A stretch of DNA of 7,314 nucleotides from Bacteroidota bacterium. Lineage in GTDB: Bacteria > Bacteroidota > Bacteroidia > Bacteroidales > VadinHA17. Positions 1 through 6,943 of this stretch are shown here, one piece after another (within the stretch, counting starts at the first letter, position 1; each line of letters begins with the position of its first letter). Under the pieces are notes generated by a model. The model worked only from the letters and a program-made list of their open reading frames with translations, was not told the origin of the DNA and did no database searches. The stretch lies in assembly GCA_015222065.1 (NCBI GenBank), contig JADFUQ010000215.1:1-7314 (forward strand), in the 5' to 3' direction. The position numbers were made by a program, and so were the translations under genes.

Positions 1-1217
1 AGCGATTTGATACGCTGATCAAGTTTTTCCTGATCCAAAGCAAAGGTGGCAAGTCCTGCAAGGCTTAGCAGAGTATCAACAGCAAGTTCTCCTTTAGCTA
101 TCCTGTCTGCCCACCTTGAATGTTTCGGTATCTTTCCATCTTCTGTTATCCATTTCAATTCATCTTGAGTAAACTCGGGAAAAATATCACCGCAACCCAT
201 ATTTCTTGCAAGCGTAGTAAGTTCCTCACCTGTTGCCGGAACATTTTTATCCATATACCTGGCAAACTTAAGTTCTTTATCTTTCACTTCCCAAATGGTA
301 TCCAGCCTGAATTCTTTTTTACTATCATTATTAAATTCAGCCTTATAATCAGTATTAACCTGCGAATCAAATAAGCCATCCAGCGTATTTCTACCATCTT
401 TAGCCACTGCAGGAGGAATAGTATATACATTCACTCCTGCCAATGATTTAAGTTGTTCAGCTTCACGAAGACTGGCAACTATAAGTTTTGTCTTTACCTG
501 ATCTTCAGCGGCCAGTTTATTTATCCATCTCTGAGATGAAATAACAGCCTTCTCCCCTACCCATTTACCGTCTCCAAGCTCATTATCAATCATGTAGGCA
601 GCTATCCTGCCCATAAATACATTACAATATGATGATCTGGCTATCAAAGATACCAATACATTAAACCTGGCACTGAATTCAAGGGTAAAATTCACCCTCA
701 CTCCTGCTTCTCCAAGTTTTCTTGCCCCGAGCAAACCGGTTGCCGTAAATGGCACTTTCACCAGGAAATGATCCGGACAGATATCATAATAACGCTTGCC
801 AAACTCTACAATAGCATCAATATCATCTGCTGTATCAGTATGTAACTCAACGCTTACCAGTCCTCCAAACTTCTTCACCAAACGTAAGCCATGATAGGCA
901 TTCAGGATAAATGCAATTTCTATAACCTGTTCATCAGGAGAAAAATCCTTAACCAATTCCCGAAGCCCAGGGATCAGATTATCATAGATCCCTTTCTGTA
1001 TCTCTTTATTCAGCAATGTATTATTGGTAGTAAGTGCAGACATCTCTTTTGTCCACAAACCGGAAGCTAATTCCATATCGCCTGTATCAAGCCATATTTC
1101 CGTTCCGGCATTATTCAAATTCTTCCAGAAAATATCACCGGCAGATTCTATTTTTTCTTCATTTACTGATTTAAGGATATAGGTCCTGATATCCTCATGG
1201 ATAAAACTTTTCGTCAT
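1..1217 (-). CDS. Transaldolase-family protein, C-terminal end cut by the window edge
   Basis: Frame is open from the ATG at 1217 to the window edge (405 codons plus two bases). It is a class I aldolase-type transaldolase, which transfers a dihydroxyacetone unit between sugar phosphates in the cytoplasm. Compared from memory with E. coli TalB, the active-site set is visible: Asp44 in IWLDTGD, Asn65 in ALTTNN, Glu124 in VSVEL, Schiff-base Lys154 in FLVKVPF, Asn176 and Thr178 in VNFTLEFS, Arg204 in MGRI and Arg251 in VASLR. The TalB position Ser176 is Asn199 here. The end, FALDQEKLDQRI, matches the TalB tail, so the stop probably lies only a few codons outside the window. At over 405 residues it is longer than TalB (about 317); the extra length is an N-terminal extension of about 27 residues and an insert around 280-345. 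The start is fixed by an upstream in-frame stop at 1248-1250 with no other ATG between, and by AAGGA a few bases before the ATG. Family is sure; the exact substrate is not. Confidence 0.9.
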   Translation of the reverse strand, partial: MTKSFIHEDIRTYILKSVNEEKIESAGDIFWKNLNNAGTEIWLDTGDMELASGLWTKEMSALTTNNTLLNKEIQKGIYDNLIPGLRELVKDFSPDEQVIEIAFILNAYHGLRLVKKFGGLVSVELHTDTADDIDAIVEFGKRYYDICPDHFLVKVPFTATGLLGARKLGEAGVRVNFTLEFSARFNVLVSLIARSSYCNVFMGRIAAYMIDNELGDGKWVGEKAVISSQRWINKLAAEDQVKTKLIVASLREAEQLKSLAGVNVYTIPPAVAKDGRNTLDGLFDSQVNTDYKAEFNNDSKKEFRLDTIWEVKDKELKFARYMDKNVPATGEELTTLARNMGCGDIFPEFTQDELKWITEDGKIPKHSRWADRIAKGELAVDTLLSLAGLATFALDQEKLDQRIKS

Positions 1218-1246
1218 CTGATCCTTGATTTGGCAATTAACAATGG

Positions 1247-1275
1247 ATTAAAAATCCGAAGATATTAAAAATCCG
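1247..1275. repeat. Two direct copies of a 12-bp repeat upstream of the transaldolase gene
   Basis: ATTAAAAATCCG occurs at 1247-1258 and again, identically, at 1264-1275, a 17-bp period. The first copy is also part of a small inverted repeat, GGATT-AAA-AATCC (1245-1257). The pair lies 30 bp upstream of the transaldolase start, in the only gap (1218-1338) between it and the GH38 gene. On the minus strand the spacer plus flanks reads TATCTTCG, one mismatch from the Bacteroidota -7 element TAnnTTTG, but I see no convincing -33 element. A regulator binding site is possible; chance in AT-rich DNA is also possible. I see no clear terminator hairpin in this gap, so read-through from the GH38 gene cannot be excluded. 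Confidence 0.5.
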
Positions 1276-1338
1276 GTTACATGAATGGTTACTCCCGGCA
1301 GATGTATCGTGAACTTATTAAGAAATTTTCAACACTTT

Positions 1339-4300
1339 CTAAAATCTTGATTCAATAAACACTTTTATAAACGCTGACCTAAAAGGTTTTATTTCCAAAT
1401 TAATAGATTTCTTAGATATTGCCCGACCGGTGGCATCAACTTCCTGAAGCATCAGTTTTCCATTTTTCAGATAGGGTGATTCAATCTCCAGGGTAGTGTT
1501 TTTTCCTGCCACTTCGCGTATTTGAAGCACAACCGAATTTTTCAATTCACCTGGTCTGGCATTCACCAGCAACAGATTCCCGGAAGAAAATTTCAGAACT
1601 GAAGTTTCCTGCAAAGGAGTTTTTTCTTCCCCTGCCGGTAGTACACGGCATAAAAAAGGTATCCTGTTACTCCATCCGGTGCGGGTTGCATTTTCTATTC
1701 CTGTATTATCTGTTGTAGTAAGAAAATAACTCCAGCTAAATGATCCATGCTGATCGGCATTAAAATTGGTTGTCCAGTAATTGTTCATGGGCCAGGAGAA
1801 AATATGGGTTGTTTCAGGAACTGCATCAGCATCATACCTCCCTGTATTTATACCCCCAAATTGCATCAACGGAGTTTCATGGCTTCCCAAAATGATCTGC
1901 ATCTTGCTATTGCGGACCGTAACGAAATTCTGAACAGTATTCCAGTCGTTAGCCGATCCGGGGATCTGGTCAACTCCTGCTTCCATCACTCCACCTGCCA
2001 CTTCACAAAAAATCTTTCCATCATCCAGCTGAAACGGGAATGCAATGTACACCGCTTCCGGATCAGTAACCGGCTTCTTCAACAGTGTGTATTCCATTCC
2101 AATTAACGGACTGGTATGATATAACCTTATCTCTGCAACAAATCCCCCGGGGCTGTATGAACAATACTCTATCTCCCCGGCAAAACGAACAGCATCATAA
2201 ACAGGTCCGTGAGTTACAGCATCTAAATAAACGGTATCAAGCGGAAATCGCTTGTAATCATTCATGGTAAAAGCCTCCATCTGATTTCGGTTTCCCAGGC
2301 GCTCATAAATAAAAGCTCCCAGTTTCCATTTCGCATTCCCGTCCACAAGCTCTGTATCATTTCTCTTATCATAAAGACTGGTAACAGCACCTAACCTGCT
2401 ATCTACCCGGATACGGTACCACTCATTTTCAAATACAGCATTTTCCGACTGCTCAACCTCAACCGGTTCGATATATCCTTCACTTAATTCAAGGCGGTAT
2501 GTTTTATATCCAAAAGGCGGAACATCTTTCACCCAAATACCCCATTGTGTTCCATCGCTGCGGTGACTGAATGCCTGGGCAGGTGCTTCATTACCCTCCT
2601 GGTCAACAAAACGGAATTTCCTGTCTTTCGGTAAAACCTGGTGATCAATATACACTGTAGCCAGCCCACTCCTTCTCCAGTTCAAAGTATTAAATACTGT
2701 CAATGATGGGACATCGGTTTTATGAAGCTTACTTTGCAGGCATCCCATCGCTTCTTCTCCTACCATACGCGACCGCTTAAATGCTTCCCAGGCATATGAT
2801 TCTTTCAGTCGTCGCTGCTCCATGGTACTTTCCCCGTAAGGATTCCTGACACTTTCGGATGAGCCAAATGTATGCTCTCCATAGAACAGTAATGCTTTAT
2901 TTGCTTCATCTACCCGTTGATTAAACTCATCAGGTATTCCTGCATTCATAATTACTGCCATAGACATACCACCCTGATTCGCGATCAAATCAACATGAGC
3001 CTGACGTGTAGCTGCCACCTCGCGAGCACCTGAGCCAAACCCATCCGTCCACCAATCAGGCCATGCAGCCCGGTAAACAGGCAGGTCATCTGCATATTTT
3101 TCTTCGATCTCCTTAAAAAATTCACTAACAACAGCCGTCCTCAGCTTTGGCCATTCATACACCTCATTCCATTTCTTTATCATATCACTTGCAAGAGTTG
3201 AGGGAGGTGAATTATCTGTAAGGTAACCTGAATATTGGATTGCAGTAATATTGTAAGGGTATCCTTTATCGCCAAGGTTAGCAAGGTAAGTTAATAACTT
3301 ATCCTCGAAATTATTAAAATCCCCGGTATGAATACCAAAAACCGTATTCCCTGTCATATAATGTTCAGCACGGTAAGTCAATATTTTATTTCCTGAAGGT
3401 GATTCCCACCAAAAAGCAGTAGGCTTATCAAAAGCTATCAGAGCACGGTGACCATGTGTTCCCATGTTCAGATATTTAATGCCTACTCCGTAAAAGAAAT
3501 CGTTTAAACACCAACCGATACCATTCACATCATTCTGCATAGCCGTTGTTACTGGTAATCCTGCTTCACGGATCCTTTTGATAGGTACAAGAGAGGCAGC
3601 AAGCACTTGTTCGTCAGGCAGTTCATCAAAATTAAAGTACATTCCTGTAATCTCAATCCTGCCTTCATTCACACGTTTTTTCAATCGCTCTATCTGCTCA
3701 TGCGGTCTGCATTTCAGATATTCATCTACCGCCCATGATGCTTCACATGTCCACCGGAATTTTGCCGCATCGGGATAATCATCTGTTTTGTCACAATAAT
3801 CCAGTGCATAATCAATAAATCGCAGATGCTCAGGCAGGATTTCAGTCTGGGGTCGTGTATATCCAATATCAGTATGTGTATGTTGCACAAAATTAATTCT
3901 CCATGGTCGCACCGGTTCAATTGTAACTGTTTTCCCGGCACTGAACCGACTGCTCTCAATACGAATACTTACCTCTTTTGATACCTCAACTGTGGGGATA
4001 CTTATACGATAAAACCGGTGTCCGAAATCGAGATCAATATTTCTATCCAATTTCCCATTTACAAACAGTTTTCCTTTAACTGAAGGACCAAAATAGTACA
4101 CATTAACCCCTAATACCTGGGTTCTTTCATTCCCATTCTTCAACACTGCAGGATAGGGATTTACCTCTATACCCGACTGTAATTCTGACTTAAAGGTCAT
4201 ATACCAGGCACGGCTGTTTGAAGAACTGCCCATAACCTTCAACTTAACCGGTTTTCCCGGAGATAAAAATTTAAATGGTATCTTAAGAAACATAAAACCA

Positions 4301-4737
4301 AAATTGTCACCAACTCCGTCAGTCATGTTATTTACATATGATAAAAAAATTCCATTCTTTTCCGACACTTCCCATTTTTCCTTTCTTGTAGTATAAAAAA
4401 GAAGTTTATGTTTATCATTGATCTCCATAGTCATCTTAACGTTTCCCATACTACAACCCATTCCTGCCAACCATACAAATACAGCTTCTTTTTCGCGATA
4501 ATCTTCAGGAATCACATCAGTTTTCCATAGCATTGATTGTTTGCCGTTTAACGCTCTGACCAGCATACTTTCATTTACACCCGGTATAGATGAGTGATAA
4601 CTGAAATCGGTACCTGAAATCTTTTCAGAAAAACCCCTGAAAAGGATCTTTTCTTCAGGAAGCTTTACCTGGGCAAAGGAATAAGAGGCAAATAATAATA
4701 ATAAAAACCAAAATATTATATGTACTGATCGTTTCAT
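1339..4737 (-). CDS. Exported GH38-type glycoside hydrolase (alpha-mannosidase-like)
   Basis: The 1132-residue protein is predicted to cleave alpha-mannosidic or similar bonds in the periplasm or outside the cell. Residues 1-22 form a signal peptide (basic start, FWFLLLLFASYSFA, cleavage before Gln23) with no lipobox Cys. About 25-190 is an N-terminal beta-sandwich that may bind carbohydrate, 190-275 an Ig-like linker, 280-560 the GH38 catalytic barrel, 565-665 the helical middle domain, and 675-1132 the C-terminal GH38 beta domain. Compared with the family, the zinc ligands are probably His288 and Asp290 (QHTHTDIGYT), Asp403 (MQNDVNG, also the nucleophile) and His622 (YGEHTFG). Asp560 in the WPDWWTDG stretch is a candidate acid/base, less sure. 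The motif HTHTDIGYT differs from the HSHNDPGW form of studied mannosidases, so this is a divergent branch and the substrate is open. The start has a signal peptide directly after it and a promoter about 35 bp upstream. It is transcribed away from the TonB-dependent receptor and shares its strand with the transaldolase. Confidence 0.88.
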   Translation of the reverse strand: MKRSVHIIFWFLLLLFASYSFAQVKLPEEKILFRGFSEKISGTDFSYHSSIPGVNESMLVRALNGKQSMLWKTDVIPEDYREKEAVFVWLAGMGCSMGNVKMTMEINDKHKLLFYTTRKEKWEVSEKNGIFLSYVNNMTDGVGDNFGFMFLKIPFKFLSPGKPVKLKVMGSSSNSRAWYMTFKSELQSGIEVNPYPAVLKNGNERTQVLGVNVYYFGPSVKGKLFVNGKLDRNIDLDFGHRFYRISIPTVEVSKEVSIRIESSRFSAGKTVTIEPVRPWRINFVQHTHTDIGYTRPQTEILPEHLRFIDYALDYCDKTDDYPDAAKFRWTCEASWAVDEYLKCRPHEQIERLKKRVNEGRIEITGMYFNFDELPDEQVLAASLVPIKRIREAGLPVTTAMQNDVNGIGWCLNDFFYGVGIKYLNMGTHGHRALIAFDKPTAFWWESPSGNKILTYRAEHYMTGNTVFGIHTGDFNNFEDKLLTYLANLGDKGYPYNITAIQYSGYLTDNSPPSTLASDMIKKWNEVYEWPKLRTAVVSEFFKEIEEKYADDLPVYRAAWPDWWTDGFGSGAREVAATRQAHVDLIANQGGMSMAVIMNAGIPDEFNQRVDEANKALLFYGEHTFGSSESVRNPYGESTMEQRRLKESYAWEAFKRSRMVGEEAMGCLQSKLHKTDVPSLTVFNTLNWRRSGLATVYIDHQVLPKDRKFRFVDQEGNEAPAQAFSHRSDGTQWGIWVKDVPPFGYKTYRLELSEGYIEPVEVEQSENAVFENEWYRIRVDSRLGAVTSLYDKRNDTELVDGNAKWKLGAFIYERLGNRNQMEAFTMNDYKRFPLDTVYLDAVTHGPVYDAVRFAGEIEYCSYSPGGFVAEIRLYHTSPLIGMEYTLLKKPVTDPEAVYIAFPFQLDDGKIFCEVAGGVMEAGVDQIPGSANDWNTVQNFVTVRNSKMQIILGSHETPLMQFGGINTGRYDADAVPETTHIFSWPMNNYWTTNFNADQHGSFSWSYFLTTTDNTGIENATRTGWSNRIPFLCRVLPAGEEKTPLQETSVLKFSSGNLLLVNARPGELKNSVVLQIREVAGKNTTLEIESPYLKNGKLMLQEVDATGRAISKKSINLEIKPFRSAFIKVFIESRF

Positions 4738-4772
4738 TTATACATGTTTTTTGGGTTAATAATATAGCTTCC

Positions 4773-4804
4773 CAAATTTACCTTGTGCAATATTGCTATG
4801 CAAT
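4773..4804 (-). promoter_or_regulatory. Candidate Bacteroidota promoter for the GH38 gene
   Basis: Read on the minus strand, TAAATTTG (4780 to 4773) fits the -7 consensus TAnnTTTG exactly. ATTG (4804 to 4801) stands in for the -33 TTTG, with a 20-nt spacer, inside the usual 19-21. Transcription would start near 4766 and give a leader of roughly 30 nt before the ATG at 4737. The consensus is from known Bacteroides promoters; its use here is inferred. Confidence 0.55.
4787..4804. repeat. Palindrome cluster GCAATATTGC plus a third half-site
   Basis: GCAATATTGC at 4787-4796 is a perfect 10-bp palindrome, and GCAAT appears once more at 4800-4804. The cluster fills the spacer of the candidate GH38 promoter and ends about 100 bp before the candidate receptor promoter -7 element. 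It could be an operator affecting the GH38 gene. It is short and AT-rich, so chance remains possible. Confidence 0.35.
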
Positions 4805-4905
4805 AAATCTTCAATTTATTTCACATCATTCTTTTTCTTTTCCTCTCAGTATACAGATAAGTTACATGAATTTTATTTACCGGAAGAGTTAAAGACTTTT
4901 TTCTA

Positions 4906-4913
4906 TACTTTTG
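4906..4913 (+). promoter_or_regulatory. Candidate -7 element for the TonB-dependent receptor
   Basis: TACTTTTG matches TAnnTTTG exactly and is followed by CAC, with the start expected near 4919 and about 20 nt of leader before the ATG at 4940. No good TTTG is seen at the -33 spacing, where the sequence reads GAAGAGTTA, so the promoter may be weak or need an activator. Its position supports 4940 as the start of the receptor gene, because the earlier in-frame ATG at 4793 lies upstream of it. Confidence 0.5.
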
Positions 4914-4939
4914 CACTTCAATTATGGGTAGTATTAAAA

Positions 4940-6868
4940 ATGATCAGGTATATAAAAATAATTATTTTTTTTGGCTTTTTTGTTCACTCCATGTGGATCA
5001 ACGGACAAATTGATACGGTTGAAATAAGGGAGATAGTGGTTAGTGGACAACGAAGCCCTTCAATCCATTCTGAATTGAACCGTGTGGTAACCGTTATCAG
5101 GAAAGATCAAATCAGGAATGCTCCTGTTCAAAGCTTACAGGAAATTCTGGAGTATGCAGTTAACGTTGATGTTCGGCAAAGGGGTAATTTTGGTGTACAG
5201 GCTGATTTATGTATCAGGGGTGGAAGCTTTGAACAAATCCTGATACTTTTAAATGGAATAAAAATTAATGACCCGCAGACCGGGCATCATAATTTAAATA
5301 TTCCTATTGATATAAACAGTATTGAGAGAATTGAAATACTGGAAGGGCCAGGCTCAAGGGTATTTGGTCCGAACGCATTTAGTGGAGCCATAAACATAAT
5401 AACAAAACCAAAGGAATCAAACAACGTGAATTTAGTTTTAACAGGGGGTGAGCATGGATATTATAAAACCAACCTGTCAGGATCGCTCCGGCTGGGGGAA
5501 GTGAGTAACTTCGTTTCAATTGGAAAATCCGGATCAAACGGATATATCGAAAATACCGATTTCGGGATTACTAATTTTTTCTATCACGGATCAGTTACTT
5601 CATCTCATACGAGCCTGGATATTCAGGCTGGTTATCAGAACAAGGGGTTTGGTGCAAATAGTTTTTATACTCCAAAGTATCCGAACCAATATGAACATAC
5701 AAAAACAACCCTGGCAAGTATAAAGCTGACAACCGGTAATAAAATTAAGATCAGCCCTTTGATTTACTGGAGAAGGCATCAGGACCGTTTTGAACTATTC
5801 AGGGATAACCCGGCAGTATGGTATACCGGTCATAATTATCATTTAACCGATACATACGGTGCAGAAGTAAATTCTATTTTTAATACCAACCTGGGCAAAA
5901 CTGCAGTTGGTTTGGATTTCCGGTCTGAAAATATCCTGAGTAATGTTTTGGGAGAACCCATGGGGGATACACTTGATGTACCCGGTGAACCTGCAGGTTT
6001 TTTCACAAAGCGAAAATCAAGGGAAAATATATCACTGTTTCTGGAACAAAATTTAATTATTGAAAAATTTTCAGCATCAGCCGGAATTTTAGCGAACCGG
6101 AATACTGATTTTGACTGGAAAATGTATTCAGGAGCTGACATTGGTTATAAAATTACTCCGGATATCAGGATATATGGTTCAGTAAACCAGTCACTCAGAA
6201 TTCCAACTTTTACTGATTTATATTATATCGGTCCCACCAACGTGGGAAACAAAAATTTAAAGCCAGAAAAAGTAATTACATACGAACTGGGGACCAAATA
6301 CCAAAATCAATTTTTAAACGGACATTTATCTTTTTTCAGAAGAAATGGGAAAGATATGATTGATTGGGTCAGAATGCCTGATTCATTAAAATGGGAAAGC
6401 AAAAACATTACACAAATTATAACCCGTGGTTTTGAAATCGCGGGCTACATTGATGTAAATAAATTGATTGATAAATCTTTTCCTTTAAAATATTTAAGAT
6501 TAAGTTATTCTTTTCTTGAAACTGAAAAACAAAGCGGTGAATACATATCGGCTTATGTTCTGGATTACCTGAAACATAAGTTAAATATTGAAATAGAACA
6601 TAACATTTATAAAGATTTAAGAGCTAGCTGGAAGATGACATTTCAGGACAGGGCAGGCACCTATACCGATTTTACAACAGGAAAGGAAAAGCTCTATAAG
6701 GCTCTCCTGCTGGTAAATAGCAGGTTTTTTTTGAATAAAGAGACATTTACAATATTTGTCGAAGCTTCGAACCTTTTTAACACTCAATATTTTGATCTGG
6801 GTAATATCAGGATGCCAGGCCGGTGGATACTCCTTGGGGGCACTTTGAATCTGGATGTTGATAAGTAG
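4940..6868 (+). CDS. TonB-dependent outer-membrane receptor, BtuB-like
   Basis: The 642-residue product is a TonB-dependent transporter: a 22-strand outer-membrane barrel with an N-terminal plug that takes up a scarce ligand using energy from TonB/ExbBD. Residues 1-22 are a signal peptide (IRYIKIIIFFGFFVHSMWING, then Gln23). A TonB-box-like stretch DTVEIREIVVSG follows at 25-36. The plug spans about 45-158, with CIRGGSFEQILILLNG at 91-106, IERIEILEGPGSRVFG at 128-143 and AINIITKP at 150-157. The barrel shows the family marks SLRIPTFTDLYY (418-429), NLKPEKVITYELG (439-451) and EASNLFNTQYFD (608-619). It lacks the carboxypeptidase-like N-terminal domain of SusC proteins and has no SusD neighbour, so it resembles the BtuB/siderophore-type size class; the ligand cannot be told. 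An in-frame ATG at 4793 would add 49 residues, but they would precede the signal peptide and the promoter, so I prefer 4940. The C-terminus ends NLDVDK rather than in the usual aromatic residue. Confidence 0.92.
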   Translation: MIRYIKIIIFFGFFVHSMWINGQIDTVEIREIVVSGQRSPSIHSELNRVVTVIRKDQIRNAPVQSLQEILEYAVNVDVRQRGNFGVQADLCIRGGSFEQILILLNGIKINDPQTGHHNLNIPIDINSIERIEILEGPGSRVFGPNAFSGAINIITKPKESNNVNLVLTGGEHGYYKTNLSGSLRLGEVSNFVSIGKSGSNGYIENTDFGITNFFYHGSVTSSHTSLDIQAGYQNKGFGANSFYTPKYPNQYEHTKTTLASIKLTTGNKIKISPLIYWRRHQDRFELFRDNPAVWYTGHNYHLTDTYGAEVNSIFNTNLGKTAVGLDFRSENILSNVLGEPMGDTLDVPGEPAGFFTKRKSRENISLFLEQNLIIEKFSASAGILANRNTDFDWKMYSGADIGYKITPDIRIYGSVNQSLRIPTFTDLYYIGPTNVGNKNLKPEKVITYELGTKYQNQFLNGHLSFFRRNGKDMIDWVRMPDSLKWESKNITQIITRGFEIAGYIDVNKLIDKSFPLKYLRLSYSFLETEKQSGEYISAYVLDYLKHKLNIEIEHNIYKDLRASWKMTFQDRAGTYTDFTTGKEKLYKALLLVNSRFFLNKETFTIFVEASNLFNTQYFDLGNIRMPGRWILLGGTLNLDVDK

Positions 6869-6890
6869 CTGGCAAATAATCGACTGAAAA

Positions 6891-6922
6891 TTTGGAGAAA
6901 AAATGTATTTTGACGATTTTTG
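6891..6922 (+). promoter_or_regulatory. Candidate promoter of the XRE regulator gene
   Basis: TTTG at 6891-6894 is a perfect -33 element. After a 20-nt spacer comes GATTTTTG at 6915-6922, one mismatch from TAnnTTTG. Transcription would begin near 6928 and leave a leader of about 16 nt before the ATG at 6944. The -7 element lies in the middle of the palindrome described separately, which suggests that a protein bound there would block the promoter. Confidence 0.5.
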
Positions 6923-6934
6923 TCAAAACATTTT
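6900..6934. promoter_or_regulatory. Inverted repeat, probable operator of the XRE gene (or weak terminator)
   Basis: The core is TTTTGAC (6908-6914), a 7-nt centre, and GTCAAAA (6922-6928). The arms extend outward as AAAATG (6900-6905) and CATTTT (6929-6934), with a 2-nt bulge TA at 6906-6907, so 13 bases pair on each side. It lies between the receptor stop (6868) and the regulator start (6944). Overlap with the candidate -7 element favours an operator for self-regulation. As RNA it would form an AT-rich hairpin followed by ATTTC, a poor U tract, so it is at best a weak terminator for the receptor gene. Confidence 0.6.
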
Positions 6935-6943
6935 ATTTCAAAC

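Noticed and set aside
1339..1650. Type IX secretion sorting domain at the C-terminus of the GH38 protein
   Set aside because: The end (EVDATGRAISKKSINLEIKPFR onward in shortened form) looks like the last strands of the GH38 C-terminal domain; the typical short sorting domain with its conserved Gly-rich pattern after a linker is missing.
1747..2106. Plus-strand open frame of 119 codons inside the GH38 gene
   Set aside because: It is antisense to a well-supported coding region, shows no recognisable domain, and has Cys/His/Ile-rich composition typical of a shadow frame. The same holds for plus-strand frames at 120-374, 2085-2270 and 3578-3778.
4793..4939. N-terminal extension of the receptor from the ATG at 4793
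   Set aside because: It would put 49 residues before a clear signal peptide, and it starts upstream of the TACTTTTG promoter element; the ATG at 4940 fits much better.
4905..4940. Cobalamin or other riboswitch before the BtuB-like receptor
   Set aside because: The likely leader is only about 20 nt, far too short for a cobalamin riboswitch, and no B12-box-like sequence is seen in the intergenic region.
5839..6141. Minus-strand open frame of 100 codons inside the receptor gene
   Set aside because: It lies wholly opposite the receptor barrel-coding sequence and has no family features. The minus-strand frame at 6784-6966 is rejected for the same reasons, and it also crosses the regulator promoter.
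4940..6868. SusC-type receptor of a polysaccharide utilisation locus
   Set aside because: The protein is 642 residues, far below the roughly 1000 of SusC proteins, lacks the N-terminal carboxypeptidase-like domain, and is not followed by a SusD gene.
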